Assembly (NCBI GenBank): GCA_025677835.1
Contig: JAIXMR010000077.1
Location: 1 to 64,000, forward strand
DNA length: 64,000 bases
From: Sporodiniella umbellata
Taxonomy: Eukaryota; Mucoromycota; Mucoromycetes; Mucorales; Rhizopodaceae
Reading direction: 5' to 3'
Positions within the stretch are counted from its first letter, which is position 1; every line of letters starts with the position of its first letter. The notes under the pieces were generated by a model that saw only the letters and a list, made by a program, of their open reading frames with translations, was not told the origin of the DNA and searched no databases. The position numbers were made by a program, and so were the translations under genes. Below, in pieces: positions 1-17,007 of this stretch.

Positions 1-2793
1 ATATATCTTGTGTTTCGATAGTGCTCATTAACATTGAGCTTTCATAAGATTTCCGCTTAGTAACTTTCCAAACGATATAAAAGCTGAAATTTATGGAAAC
101 AATTATATATCAAAGTTAATATCGAGCAGCGTAGATCACTTTGGGGCAATTACTACTCTCGGTGATGTATTAATCTGGGCATGTTCCATGTCAGTAAAAG
201 GTAACAAAGTGGTCATCAAAACACCTAAAAGAATATGGTCGTCAAGCAAAAGTCATTTGTCCGCCATCGATGCTAGTATTGGCCAATGCGGCGAAGTGAT
301 TGTTTGTACAGTGTCTGGAAATGTGTTCATAGGTCAGCCAGGTGGAAATGGTTACACGTTTAGAGAGGTGCCTTATTTACAACGATGTATACGTGTGTGC
401 TCAAACTCTAGTGGGTCTTTTGCAGCAATTCGATCGGAGCACCTTTTGCAGCCAATACATGTCGTCCCCTCATCTATCAAAAGCGATATATCTCTTTTAT
501 TACCGTACAAACCTATAGAAAAAGAGTTACAGAGGCAAATACAACTTTTAAGGGGCCGAGTATTGGAAAAAAGCTTAGCTGCTAGTGATAAAAAAGGCAG
601 TTCCAAAGCTGAGCAGCAGTATGCTAACTACAAAACGTCCCCAGAGCTAATGAGTGAGATAATGCGTAAAGCTTGGCAGCAAGTTGAAGCAATTTCACAA
701 AAAGACAAGACATTGGATGTTGTGTTCATATCTCAAAATAGACATCTCTATTGCCATAGTGCAATCTTAATTTGTCGCAGTCAAATGTTTGAACAACTAA
801 TAGACAAGGCAGATCCAGAATTCAAACTTTTGGGAAATATCACAGTTATACGCCACGATAAACGGATTGAAGTACACTTCGGTAGTTGTGAGCCGTTGTC
901 TTTACTGTTGATGATTAAATACATTTACACTGATAAATACGAGTACCCAACACAATACTCTATTTATTCACCTGACTTCTGGAACTCTACAAATATCGAA
1001 AAAATACAAAGTGATTTGATAGCTTTAGCAAAATCATTCCATCTACCTTATCTTCTTTCGTCAGTGGAATCGCCATTTAATCAACAGCCAGCCCCATCAC
1101 TCATTTTGGACTTGGGCAATATTTTTGATCGTTATCCACCAAATGTTGTGCTAAAAACAAAGACTAGAGATATTTTGTGCCACGAAATTATTTTACGACA
1201 ACGATGTAAATTCTTTTACAACCTTTTCTCTTTGGAATCTGTTTGGATGCTAGAAAAGAAAAAGAAACAAAAAGTCTTAGAGGTTGATTTTCAATTCTTG
1301 ACAGGCGATGTAGCAGAAGTGATCATTCGATTTCTTTACTTGGATCTCGATTCACACTCTTTACTTACAGGGTTTGAAAAGGAGACTGAAGATGAAACTA
1401 TTCAATTCTTGATGGAAATTTTACAGGAGGCTGATGCGTTGTTGCTTAAGAGACTGAAATCTATTGTAGAAAATCTGCTTGTTCAGTTTATCAAAGTTCG
1501 TACTGCGCTTAGAATATTAGAATGTGCCAGTAGCTCTTGGGCTCAAAACTTGCAACAATCTTGCCTAACGTTTATAAAAGTAAACCTAACTGTATTTATG
1601 TGTTCAGGGTAAGTATATCAGTGAAAATCTTAAACACTACTTAACTCTGTCTTCAAATGCTTAGAGCTTTGGATTGTTTGTCCGATTTTTTGATGGTAGA
1701 GCTTGAGCAACATATACAACAGTCTCAGGCCAAAAAACTGCCATTTGCTTATCCTACCAGCTTTAATTGTACCTGGAACGTAGATTGTTCTCATTCAAAC
1801 GATGACGAATTTTTAGTAACTGTGTACTCATTAATGAGAGGAAATGAGACTACTATCAGTCCCTCTTTAGAAACGCTTGTTACTATTCATCCCGAAATAC
1901 CCCTTGTATCACAAAAACTGCAAAAGGCGCCTGAAAAGCAACAAAGAGACGTGTGCAATCTAACGGAAACTGCACAAAAAGATCATACTCAAAGCTGGAT
2001 ATTTAATTCCGAGAGTAGTTTAGTGTAGAGTTTTACTTTTGTAGTGTTTGTGATTTAAAAGTTTATTAGGCAAAAGCTGTCTTTGCGAGATATCTTAAAA
2101 GAGGAGCAATCCAACGCTGCTTCTACCTCAAAAAGTTCAAAGGTTTTGAAAAAAAAAAAAAACTTAAAAAAAATGATTTTTTACTTATCCTGACATTGTA
2201 AAGCTTTTCAACCATAAAAAGTCTTCACAAAAGGAGAGAAGAAAAGCTAGTTTACAGGCTCAAGAGCCCTCCCCAATAATAGAAAGAGGTGTATGGGGTA
2301 CAGAGCCACTATTGCCTCCTTCAAAAACAGCCCGAAAAGATCAGCCAAGTTGTTCAAGCAGCAAAGGGGAAAAGATGCAAGTGAATAGCTATATAAGAAA
2401 AAACAAAGAGGGTTATTAATTAATGTCTGTCACAGTTATATATCTGAGGATAGTATTGAGCTACTAGAAGAGACATACATAGGCTCACAAACAGAAGAGG
2501 TTGTTTACAACCCTATAGAGAGTATTGGGTCATCTTTTCGAATAATACCGATAGGCCGTTCCTTAAGCGTTTTAAATCAAAACGACCCACACCCAAAGAA
2601 TCGGTCGTTTAAAGCAATTCAAGACCAGCAGCTGGAAGACTACCAGATAAAAACTATGAAGCCAAAAAGAAATTTAGTTTTAATTCAAAAGGAGGAGCAA
2701 GCGGTTTTGGAACTAAAGGAGAGTTGCATTCAAACTCTAATTATAGGAAACGGAGAATGGTACGAAATACAAAAACAAATCAAATATGTATAG
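1..2793 (+). CDS. IBTK-like RCC1/BTB-domain protein (5' end outside window)
   Basis: Resembles the inhibitor-of-Bruton-kinase family (RCC1 propeller, tandem BTB domains), Cullin-3 substrate adaptors. An intron appears to end at 60. From 61 the frame is open through an RCC1-type blade (DHFGAITTLGDVLIW), so the real start lies upstream and the ATG at 188 is internal. Two BTB segments follow: one around 700-1000 (DVVFISQNRHLYCHSAI) and one around 1130-1560 (LKTKTRDILCHEIIL). A canonical intron 1609-1664 joins C-S-G to A-L-D in frame. Further introns lie near 2020-2090, 2142-2199 and 2388-2450. The C-terminal piece carries SFKAIQDQQ, typical of the family tail, and stops at TAG 2791-2793. Seen: domains and splice signals. 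Inferred: adaptor role. Family confidence is good; exact late exon edges are less certain. Confidence 0.8.
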
Positions 2794-3822
2794 TGTAAAA
2801 CTATCAAACAAACGCCAGAGCAATTTGCTGAATGGCGACGTAATATATATAAAGATATGTTTCCTATCAAAAGTGGTGTGCTTACTTTAGCTTTAAAAGG
2901 TTTTTTTGTCGTAGAATATTATGTTGTTTCAACAGTAGTTTTACAATCTTTTTACACGTGCCGTTTTTTAGCATTTGTCGTTTAGACATGAGTTATTCGT
3001 GTGATTAAGAGCCGTTAACCACTCCTACTCTTATAATCAAGTGTTTTAAATATTGCGATATTGAAAATGGCATTTGTTTGGGCCGCAATATCTAGGGAGA
3101 CAAGAACTGTATAGCAAAGCAACTATTTAATCAATAGGCTGAATAGTTAAAATAAATACATCCTTTGCTTGTTGGTTTCTCAAAGAGCGCCATTTCATTA
3201 AGGTTTGTCAATTGTGGATTGCTGAGTTTGATGCTTTTCAATGTTTTTGATAAACAATGCGTATTTGAGCTTCTGATGTCTGCTGCTGTTCTAGACTGAC
3301 TGTAAAAATTTTATTTGAAGTGTTATCTGATTTTTCAAGAGAATGAGTGACGTACAGTATACAAAAAGCTTTGGCGTGGGTTTCTTTGCTTTCATTCATT
3401 CTTAGAGTTTCAGTCTTCAGAAATGTAACGAAGATTTACGATATGTTTTTGTTAATACGTAATAGGCCATAAGTATTTGAAACTTTCTTGTTTTACACTA
3501 TTGCAGATATCTGATCATGTGAAGATTCTTGTTTTTAAAGTTCCAGGATAGGAGAAGTGTAGCGTAAAGAGATTTGACTGAGTTTTTTAATAACCTTATC
3601 TATCGCATATACTAGGTATTTTACTCTATAGCAGTAATTGCGTGTTACAAAACCTGAGTCAAAGATTTACATCGAGTGTAATAAACTTATTTGATTGGTG
3701 AATAAACCATCTGATAAATGAAAAACTCCGATGAAATATTATCAGATCTAGATATATCGAGTACTATTTAAATGAGGATCTGATAAAAAAAGTTTTTCTT
3801 TTGTCTACAACTTTTCAAAAAT
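2794..3822. other. Spacer between IBTK-like and phytochelatin-synthase genes
   Basis: AT-rich spacer with no gene I can support. The IBTK frame stays open for 63 codons beyond its TAG (to 2985). A 53-codon ATG-started ORF lies on the minus strand at 3238-3399, with no recognised family. Both are discussed as findings. Confidence 0.5.
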
Positions 3823-4791
3823 ATGATCAGCAGCCGCACATTTACTTCTTGTCTAAAGAAATCTCTAAAAAAGAGCAACTCTATATTAAACAACAGAACT
3901 AGCATTTTCCCAGCCTCACAAGCCTTTTTGCGTCAAGCTACTACCAGCTCTATTCTTGACTCGCGGCCGTTGTTCAGTGAAACTTTTACAACTGACATAG
4001 ATCTGGTAAAGTTTACTTCCCCTGAAGGAAAAAGGCTTTTTAGAAATGCCATGATTCAAGGACATGCTGAAAGTTTTTTCAAGTTAATGGGCAACTTTTC
4101 TACGCAATCTTCTCCTACTCACGGCGGAGTAAGTTCTTGTAAGTTTATCAGATTATTATTACAAGTTCCGATTATTAATGGTGTTATAGTGGCTATGGTG
4201 CTAAACGCTCTTGAAATTGATCCCAAGCGCATTTGGAAAGGAAACTGGCGTTGGTTTTCATGTAAGTTGTTAAACTAAAATTAAAGAAATAAGACTTAAA
4301 TTTTTTTCCTAAAAAAAGCCGACCAAATGAAAACATGCTCTTCGAACGAATCTATACAGGAATATGGCATACCATTTGACGAATTTACATGCTTATCCCA
4401 ATATTATTGTCATGTTGAGCCATACCGTGCAACAGACTACAATTCTTTTCGACGTCGTCTTGAATCTGTTACGTCTGATACAAAAAACCAAATGGTGGTT
4501 CACTACTCTCGAAAAGCGTTGGGTCAACCTGATAGCCTGGCTCACTTTAGTCCCATTGGAGGATATAACAAGGAAGAAGACCAAGTCTTAATTATGGACG
4601 TTGCCCGCGGAAAATACCCGAGCGTTTGGGTTAAAACAAAAGCTTTATATCATGCCATGCAAACACTCAGTGTAGAAGAATCTGGCCGCACACGAGGTTA
4701 CTTTGTTTTAAGCAACACAGAAGAAAACAAGCCGTCAGTCTCCCTGAAACTAAAGTGCAAAGACTGTACGCGTCAGTGCCATTCTAAATAA
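3823..4791 (+). CDS. Phytochelatin synthase homologue lacking the catalytic Cys
   Basis: Phytochelatin synthases (peptidase C83) transfer gamma-Glu-Cys between glutathiones to make metal-binding phytochelatins, using a Cys-His-Asp triad. Introns 4139-4189 and 4262-4318 give 286 aa. Family landmarks are strong: FFKLMGNFSTQSSPT, MVLNALEIDP, GNWRWFS, AHFSPIGGY (His205) and IMDVARGKYP (Asp223). The His-Asp spacing of 18 matches the family. Where the nucleophilic Cys should sit, the genome reads CAC GGC (His100-Gly101) before GVSSLAMVLNAL, so the nucleophile is absent. The protein holds only the N-terminal catalytic domain plus a short tail with CKDCTRQC. The basic, Ser-rich first 35 residues look like a mitochondrial presequence. 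It may be a pseudo-enzyme or a decaying gene. Confidence 0.88.
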
Positions 4792-5591
4792 GTTTCACCT
4801 AATTCATACATTTCATTCCCTTCTCTCTATACATTATTCATCATATTTCTTTCATGTAAATTTCTCGCTTTCAATAAACATTGCAACTTCATTTTTATGT
4901 CCAATAGCCTTGGCACTGTACTGACAACACTATATACATAGATGAAAAAAAATCACTTGGCTCAGTATTATAGCAATTTTTTTTTAGAAAAAAAAAAAGC
5001 AAGGGCCAAAGCCCCTACTTTTTACTTTTCTGTGCCTTGATAGCTCAAACCGTCTTTTAGCTAAACGCTAATTTAAGAGAAAGGCCGTCAGCTAATAAGG
5101 CAGAAAAAAGCATAGAAACCCCAAGTCAGTATTTAATTGTCCTTTTTGAACCCTTTTTTTTTTTTGGTATTTCAAAACGCACACAAAAAAAAAAGCATAG
5201 CTGAGTAAAGGAAAATATAAGTGAGAGGCTTATATTTGAGGAGTGCCCCACTTAAAAATCTGATAGATGCTATAAGCAAGCAAGTAATTTAATCAGTAGT
5301 TGTAAACACCTAGCTACCAAGCCACAGATATTGCGTGCTATCGTGAAGCTTGATAACACTACAGGCTAGATCTTGTTTGATAGTTTATGTATCTTTAAGT
5401 GAAAACGAAAAACGTTTAGAGTGAAAGCTATCGCATAAGTAATCTATCTATTTCTTATGCTTTTTAATTTAAGTAGTTTTGTTTTTGGGGATGCTCAGCC
5501 CTGCCTCAAGTGTATATAAGACATGTCTCTTGGCTAATAAAATAGATTCAATTTTTTTCCCCGCTATATAAATAATTTTGCTCTCTTTCAA
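4792..5591. other. Spacer with A/T homopolymers
   Basis: No gene seen. It contains an imperfect T-run/A-run inverted repeat near 4979-4999 and further T and A runs at 5153-5194. It probably holds the terminator of the upstream gene and the promoter of the SelW-like gene. Confidence 0.5.
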
Positions 5592-6129
5592 ATGCAAAGA
5601 AAATTCCGTATTGCCATTGAGGTATTCGTTGGCACCATTTTAAATTCAAACAGTTCAAACTAACTCATTGAACATAGTATTGTCCAAAATGCCGATGGAT
5701 GATGCGGGCAGGTAAAGTTTTCAAGTAAAACAAATTATTGACTGTTATAAAACAGCCTGGACTGCTCAAGAGCTATTGACCACCTTTGAGAATGAAATCG
5801 AAGAGCTGGCACTAATACCTAGTGATGTTGGAGTTTTTAAAGTGATAGCTGACAAGAGTAACGACCATTCTTTTTTAAGGAAAAAAATCAATGTAGCATT
5901 ATGTAACTGTGTTTTAGCTGTAGTGTGGGACCGAAAAGAGAGAGGCTGTTTTCCGGAGCTGAAAGATCTTGTGAGCTAAAAGCTAGGTACATAACAATTT
6001 TAAACAGTATTGCTTTTGTAGAAACAGCTTGTAAGAGACGTTATAGCCCCGGAGAAGGCTCTCGGTCACTCCGATAAAAAAAAGACAGATCTGGTCGCAA
6101 AAGAATGCACAAATTGCCCTCAAAACTAA
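5592..6129 (+). CDS. SelW/Rdx-family protein, Cys form
   Basis: Small thioredoxin-fold redox protein of the SelW/SelT/SelH (Rdx) family. Five exons (5592-5621, 5678-5711, 5756-5857, 5918-5970, 6022-6129) total 327 nt and encode 108 aa, all with GT-AG introns. The N-terminal beta strand leads into the redox motif CPKC in YCPKCRWMMRAAW. It continues with LALIPSDVGVFKV, VVWDRKERGCFPELK and VRDVIAPEKALGHSD, which are diagnostic of the family. Family members with selenocysteine have CxxU; here the second position is TGC, so no selenocysteine is needed. The tail carries another CTNC pair. It is convergent with MCM5, 133 bp away. Family call is firm; substrate unknown. Confidence 0.87.
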
Positions 6130-6262
6130 AAAACAGCTTAAATCAAGCAGGATGTCTTTTATTTACTTAGCACAGAATCTGCTCTTTTACATAAAAATGA
6201 ATTGTGTATTATATGCTTTCTTCAAATGTACAAATTTATTTTATTAAAAATTAAGCAAGGTT

Positions 6263-8850
<2,588 letters not shown>

Positions 8851-8931
8851 GATTATTATTTAAAACAGAAAAACCACTAAAATGCACGCATTTCAAAAAC
8901 ACGACAATTTTTTCGACGCTTTACAAGTCAC

Positions 8932-8964
8932 TTTTTTTTTTTTTTTTTTTTTTTGAAAAAAAAA
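8932..8964. repeat. Oligo-T / oligo-A inverted repeat
   Basis: T23 followed by G and A9 in the spacer between MCM5 and the USP7-like gene. The arms are self-complementary and could form an A:T hairpin in RNA. It is one of many such elements in the window. No gene lies in the 330 bp spacer 8851-9180. Confidence 0.7.
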
Positions 8965-9180
8965 GGCCTATATAACCCAATGCAAGCGCCTGTAGCTTGA
9001 AACTTCGGTCAATATCAACTAGTACATAAACTGTTGTCTTTGCACGTACTCAAAAACAATACTAAATATCTTGAAGAAAAGTAAGTTCTAGCGAAAAACA
9101 AGTTGAGCGGAATGGCGAAAGAGAGGACGTATATATGTTTATTTATTTGAGGATTTTGTTTATGTATATTTAGTACATGT

Positions 9181-12947
<3,767 letters not shown>

Positions 12948-13160
12948 TGTATTATCTGATTATCTCTATGCAACAAATTGTAAAGACGAAACAAAAAAAG
13001 TCGAATAGAAAAGCAGCTTAAACACGCAACACACATAGGTGTATGCCCAGTCATACTAACTGAGATTGAAAAGCAATAGTCACACGGCTCTACCTCTATT
13101 TATACTAAGCTCTTTTTTTGAGCACTTTAACAAAAAGGGAACAGCAATAAACAAATTTAG
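12948..13160. promoter_or_regulatory. Divergent promoter region USP7/MED27
   Basis: The only spacer between two genes reading away from each other; both core promoters must lie here. No specific binding motif is recognised. Inferred from gene arrangement only. Confidence 0.4.
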
Positions 13161-14419
13161 ATGACATCAATACGAGATCCTGAGACAATTGAAAAAGGCT
13201 TAATACAAATAGAGCAAGCACTGCAAAATGTAAAATCTCCAAAACTATAAAGTGATGCACATGATACAATTGATAACACGCATCAACAATGCAGGTGTCG
13301 AGCCTTCGGAATTCTTTCAAGCAATTTGTACAATTAGTTGAGCAAGATCAAAAAGGGTCTAATCGCGTACAAGCCTTCAGTGAATGCATTAAGCAAATAA
13401 AACTAGATTTCAATCACCTAAGAACAAAAAATGAACAATTGAAAGGTACAACACCTGTTAGTACAAGTCAAGAACGAGTATTTATTCCGTTACATTTAGT
13501 TGTACTGGAATCTGCACAATTGCAAACAAGCCAAGAGGAGTTCGATTGGCTTAAAAAGTACAGCATACGTACACATTACTCTTTCTAACAGGAAGTTTTA
13601 GTCAAAAAGAGAGCCAGAAGACAAGAAAGAAGGAAATTGGACTTTCTGTAGAGAATAAAGCAAACTATACTTACAAGTAAGCTTGGTGATTTCCAACGTG
13701 TTTTTTTAATGATTTAGGTATTTGTCCTCTCTTGTGTTTGATAAAAATCCAGCTCGCACGTAACGCATACACATATATTTGAATTTATATACAAACAACC
13801 TGACTTTCCAATTAGAGAAAACTTCTTTACTTCTTGTGTTCAGAATTGGGAAACGCACAACAAAGATCATTCAAACAGACTGAAAATTCTGCTAAGCGAA
13901 AAGTTGGTGTTATCAGGTGCAACCTGTTTGCTTAAAGTTACTGTCCATAAAGCATTCGTTGCGGAACTTGAATTGGAATACTTTGCTTTAAATAACACAC
14001 TAGTTGTTCATCAACACGATATCCGAGGGTTAAAAGAGGATAAGCAATATTGGCAGGATACGCAATATCTAGTTTTTCAAAAGCTAAATTCAGTGTCTTC
14101 TATTGCTTTCGCCGAATTGTCTGCCTTCTTTGCTAGAGAGTCTCTCAGTCTGATTTTAGTAAGTAGATTTTATTAGGGCATTCTTCATTGACACGTGTAG
14201 GAATGGCTTTCCAATTACTACGATCTATTTACAGCGCCTTGCATTCAATGCCATCGAGTTCTGCAATTCGACACAATTGCTTCAAAATATATCCCGCCTA
14301 TTGTCCGCACCTGGAACGCTAAACACACTTATAATAAGAGTATTGCGTACCATAGACGATGTTTCTATGAACAGCAAAACAGTCAAAACATGAGGCAGAA
14401 ATACTCACTGGAAGAATAA
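13161..14419 (+). CDS. MED27: Mediator complex subunit 27
   Basis: Mediator subunit bridging transcription factors and RNA polymerase II. Seven exons (13161-13229, 13295-13445, 13500-13557, 13602-13676, 13718-13759, 13816-14158, 14201-14419) total 957 nt, giving 318 aa in one continuous frame. The N-terminus is helical. The diagnostic C-terminus has EDKQYWQDTQYLVFQKL, LEWLSNYYDLFTAPCIQC, a Pro-Pro-x-x-x-x-W stretch and YHRRC. Two Cys pairs form the zinc-like motif typical of MED27, and length is close to animal MED27. S. cerevisiae lacks a clear orthologue, which supports a basal fungus. Exon 4's acceptor (13600-13601) is the least certain join. Confidence 0.85.
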
Positions 14420-14496
14420 ATTGCGGGGATTGAACGAAATAAAGCCACAAAACATAGACTTCTTCATTTTTATCCACTTATTCACTTATATTTAAT

Positions 14497-15363
14497 ATGC
14501 CTCATAAAAGAGCAAGTGCTCGTGTACGCAAAGAAAAAAAAAGAGAGTAAAAAAAACTGTTTGCCATTTTTCAATAGTTAACAAAATTCTAGAGTAGATC
14601 TTCCTGTATCCAAGGAAGACTCGAATGTAAGAGATGAAGACACACCAAAGGGCTTTTCTAGACTTTTCAGGTTTAAAGAAATGCAGATCAAAAGACTAGA
14701 AGAAAAAAAGGAAGCCAGGCCAAATAAACCAGTAAATTTCACTCAAGCCATAGTAAAATACTTGGTACTAACACTGCGGACATGTCAAGACAATAGAAAA
14801 AAAAAACATAAAGATTCAACCTGGGGAGAAATTAAAAGATTTCGTTCAAAGAGTTGAGCACGAGTACCAGACTGATATGACTAGTGCTTACAAAACTTCA
14901 AAGTCAGTAAGCGAAAGCAAAAAAAAAAACAGAGAACAGAGAAAGCAAAAAAAGCAAGCGAAGCTACAAAGGCAGAAAGACCTATATGGGGGTCGAGATT
15001 TTGATGATTTAAAAGACGATGTCAAGTTTGGAGAAGTGGCCGATGCACCTCCAACCTTCAGTAAAATTCCTAAAGCTCGCGGATACAACAAAGAGGTATT
15101 GTTTATAAGTCGCTTCAATCAACCATTACTAAAAAAAAGAATTAAAGCTTTTGAAAGAAAAAATTAAAGAAGTCCAAAGCACGAAGGAAGAGAATGAAAA
15201 AGCGAAAGGATATGAGTCAGAAGAGGACGAAAACATGAAGCAACTAAAAGCATCTCACAAAAGAAAGATTCAGAACATGAGTGCGGCCGCTCGTGTACAA
15301 TTGGACAATGAAAGAGAGCGGGCCATTTTGGCATACCGTGCAAAGAAGGCCAAGAAAGTGTAG
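14497..15363 (+). CDS. CCDC137-like nucleolar coiled-coil protein
   Basis: Basic, Lys/Glu-rich coiled-coil protein. The ATG at 14497 gives MPHKRASARVRK, followed by exons with VDLPVSKEDSNV, RLFRFKEMQIKRLEE and QPGEKLKDFVQRVEHEYQ. Then come a Lys-rich helix, DDVKFGEVADAPPTF and finally ARVQLDNERERAILAYRA. The pairing of VKFGEV-x-PP with ERERAILAYRA is the CCDC137 signature. Introns are short and A-rich near 14550-14580, 14730-14810 and 15093-15145. The animal homologue is nucleolar/chromosome-associated; the fungal function is unknown. Exact internal exon edges are not secure. Confidence 0.75.
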
Positions 15364-15580
15364 ACAAACTCATCATATTAAATAAAAGAAAAAAAAAAAG
15401 ACAATATCAACTGCGGTCCCTTTTTTCTTAAATTTGGTGTGTCCCGGTTCAAACCTTTACAATATTCGATCCAGTCCACACAAAAATATCGGAAACATTC
15501 CCCAATTCATACTATATATTTATTGTGAAAAGGAAAAAAATTTGGAAACACTTTTCTTTTTACTATTACTCTTTGTAACA

Positions 15581-16912
15581 ATGCGTTTTTCTATCGCTTT
15601 TGCATCTGCCACTTTGTTAGCCCACTTGGCTCTTGGTGCCCCTGCTACTCAACCCAATATGGCTATTGAATCTGGACAATTCATGCCACAAGGCGCTATT
15701 GACTTGAAAGATTCGTTCGAAACCTTCAACTGGAAAAAAACTGAAGAAGGCTCTGAAGTAGATCGTACTTTTTCTTTTGAATTAACCCAACCCGCTGATC
15801 TCCAGATCACTGACTTTTTACAAAGTAAGGGGCTGAATTTACAAACTGCATTTTTTAAAACTGTGTAACTAGATGGTGATTCATACGAAGTTCTGGATAA
15901 CGGCAATATATTGGCTTCCACTTCTAATGTTGCCTCCTCCCAGGAAGCTTTTGCTGCTACACCAGAGCAAGCTCTTGAAGATGAGCGATTCAGCAGAGCC
16001 AATATTCCTTTAGCTGCTGGTAAGCATGACATTGTCATTAATGTACAATCTTCACAAAGCGAAAACGGCTCTGGCGCTATTCGTCTCGTCCAAAAAGTTC
16101 AAAGACTTTACAATGAAGAGCTAGGCGATGAAGACAACTCTTGGGAAAACGAAGGAGATGACGAGCATACAAGTGATAACAGCGATGAAGGTGAATACGA
16201 AAACGATAATGACAACGATAATGATGATGAAGACGAAGAAGGTGATGATGAAGAGGGCGATGATGAAGAAGAAGATGGCGATGATGAAGATAAGCAGGCC
16301 ACAAAATATATGTATGTTTACTTTACAACTACTGCAACCCAAGTTATATCCGAGCATGCACACGATTCCGAAAACAATCGCGACTACGATAAGAAACACG
16401 ATAAGGATTATGAAAAGAAGCATGACAAGGGCCGTGAAGACAAGCATGAAGTTATTTATGAAGCTATACACGAAAACAAGCACGAAGCCATACACGAAGA
16501 AAAGCATGAGGAAAAACAAGAAATTAAACATGAGGAAAAACAAGAAATGCACCGTGAAGAGATTTTGGAAACACAACAGGAAGCTAAACAGGAAGCTAAA
16601 CAAGAAGCTAAACAAGAAGCTAAACAAGAAGCTAAACAGGAAACTAAACACGAAGTTAAACAAGAAGCTAAACAGGAAGCTAAACAGGAAGCTAAACAGG
16701 AAGTTAAACAGGAAGCTAAACAGGAAGCTAAACAGGAAGCTAAACAGGAAGCTAAACACGAATCTAAACACGAATCTAAGCATGAAGTCAAACATGATTC
16801 GAAACACGAGGCAAAGCATGAAGAAGCTATTGAAAATGGACATGGCCGTCCCCTCCTCCTTGTAGATGAACCTTTAACCACAATTGCTTCCACTTCTTAT
16901 ATTACAATGTAA
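15581..16912 (+). CDS. Secreted acidic/KQEA-repeat protein
   Basis: Unrecognised secreted protein. The ATG at 15581 starts a signal peptide (MRFSIAFASATLLAHLALGA). The apparent stop at 15866-15868 lies in an intron 15825-15872; splicing gives ITDFLQNGDSYEVLDNG, a smooth join. Residues up to about 160 look like a compact beta-rich domain. Next is an Asp/Glu-rich stretch (16150-16300), then Lys-His-Asp/Glu repeats (16380-16560), then about 20 KQEA-type tetrapeptides to 16820. Ending at 16912 gives 427 aa. A GTAAGC donor at 16909 and an acceptor at 16954-16955 would instead give a 443 aa form ending at 17007. The low-complexity tail suggests a cell-wall or matrix protein; this is inference. Confidence 0.7.
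16568..16825 (+). repeat. 12-bp tandem repeat coding KQEA units
   Basis: About twenty imperfect 12-nt units (consensus GAAGCTAAACAG) inside the secreted protein gene. Variants change single codons (KHEV, KHES, KQET). The unit length keeps frame, so copy number can vary without frameshift. Confidence 0.9.
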
Positions 16913-17007
16913 GCCGTTTATAGATATAAAATAACTTCTAACTTTAATTAAATAGGACTTCTACCAAATTTGGGATGTTATCGCTTCCTTTCTTGACTAT
17001 CCATTAA

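Noticed and set aside
5678..5711. Possible selenocysteine site in the SelW-like gene
   Set aside because: The second redox position is TGC (Cys), and no TGA occurs in frame, so recoding is not needed.
15445..15462. GGTTCAAACC resembling a tRNA B box
   Set aside because: No A box, acceptor stem or cloverleaf around it.
15866..15868. In-frame TAA suggesting a broken secreted protein gene
   Set aside because: The stop lies in a 48-bp intron (15825-15872) with GTAAGG and ACTAG; splicing restores a smooth frame.
16121..16893. Long minus-strand ORFs with FLFS or SCLA repeats
   Set aside because: They are by-products of the 12-bp tandem repeat; no start context, signal or exon supports them.
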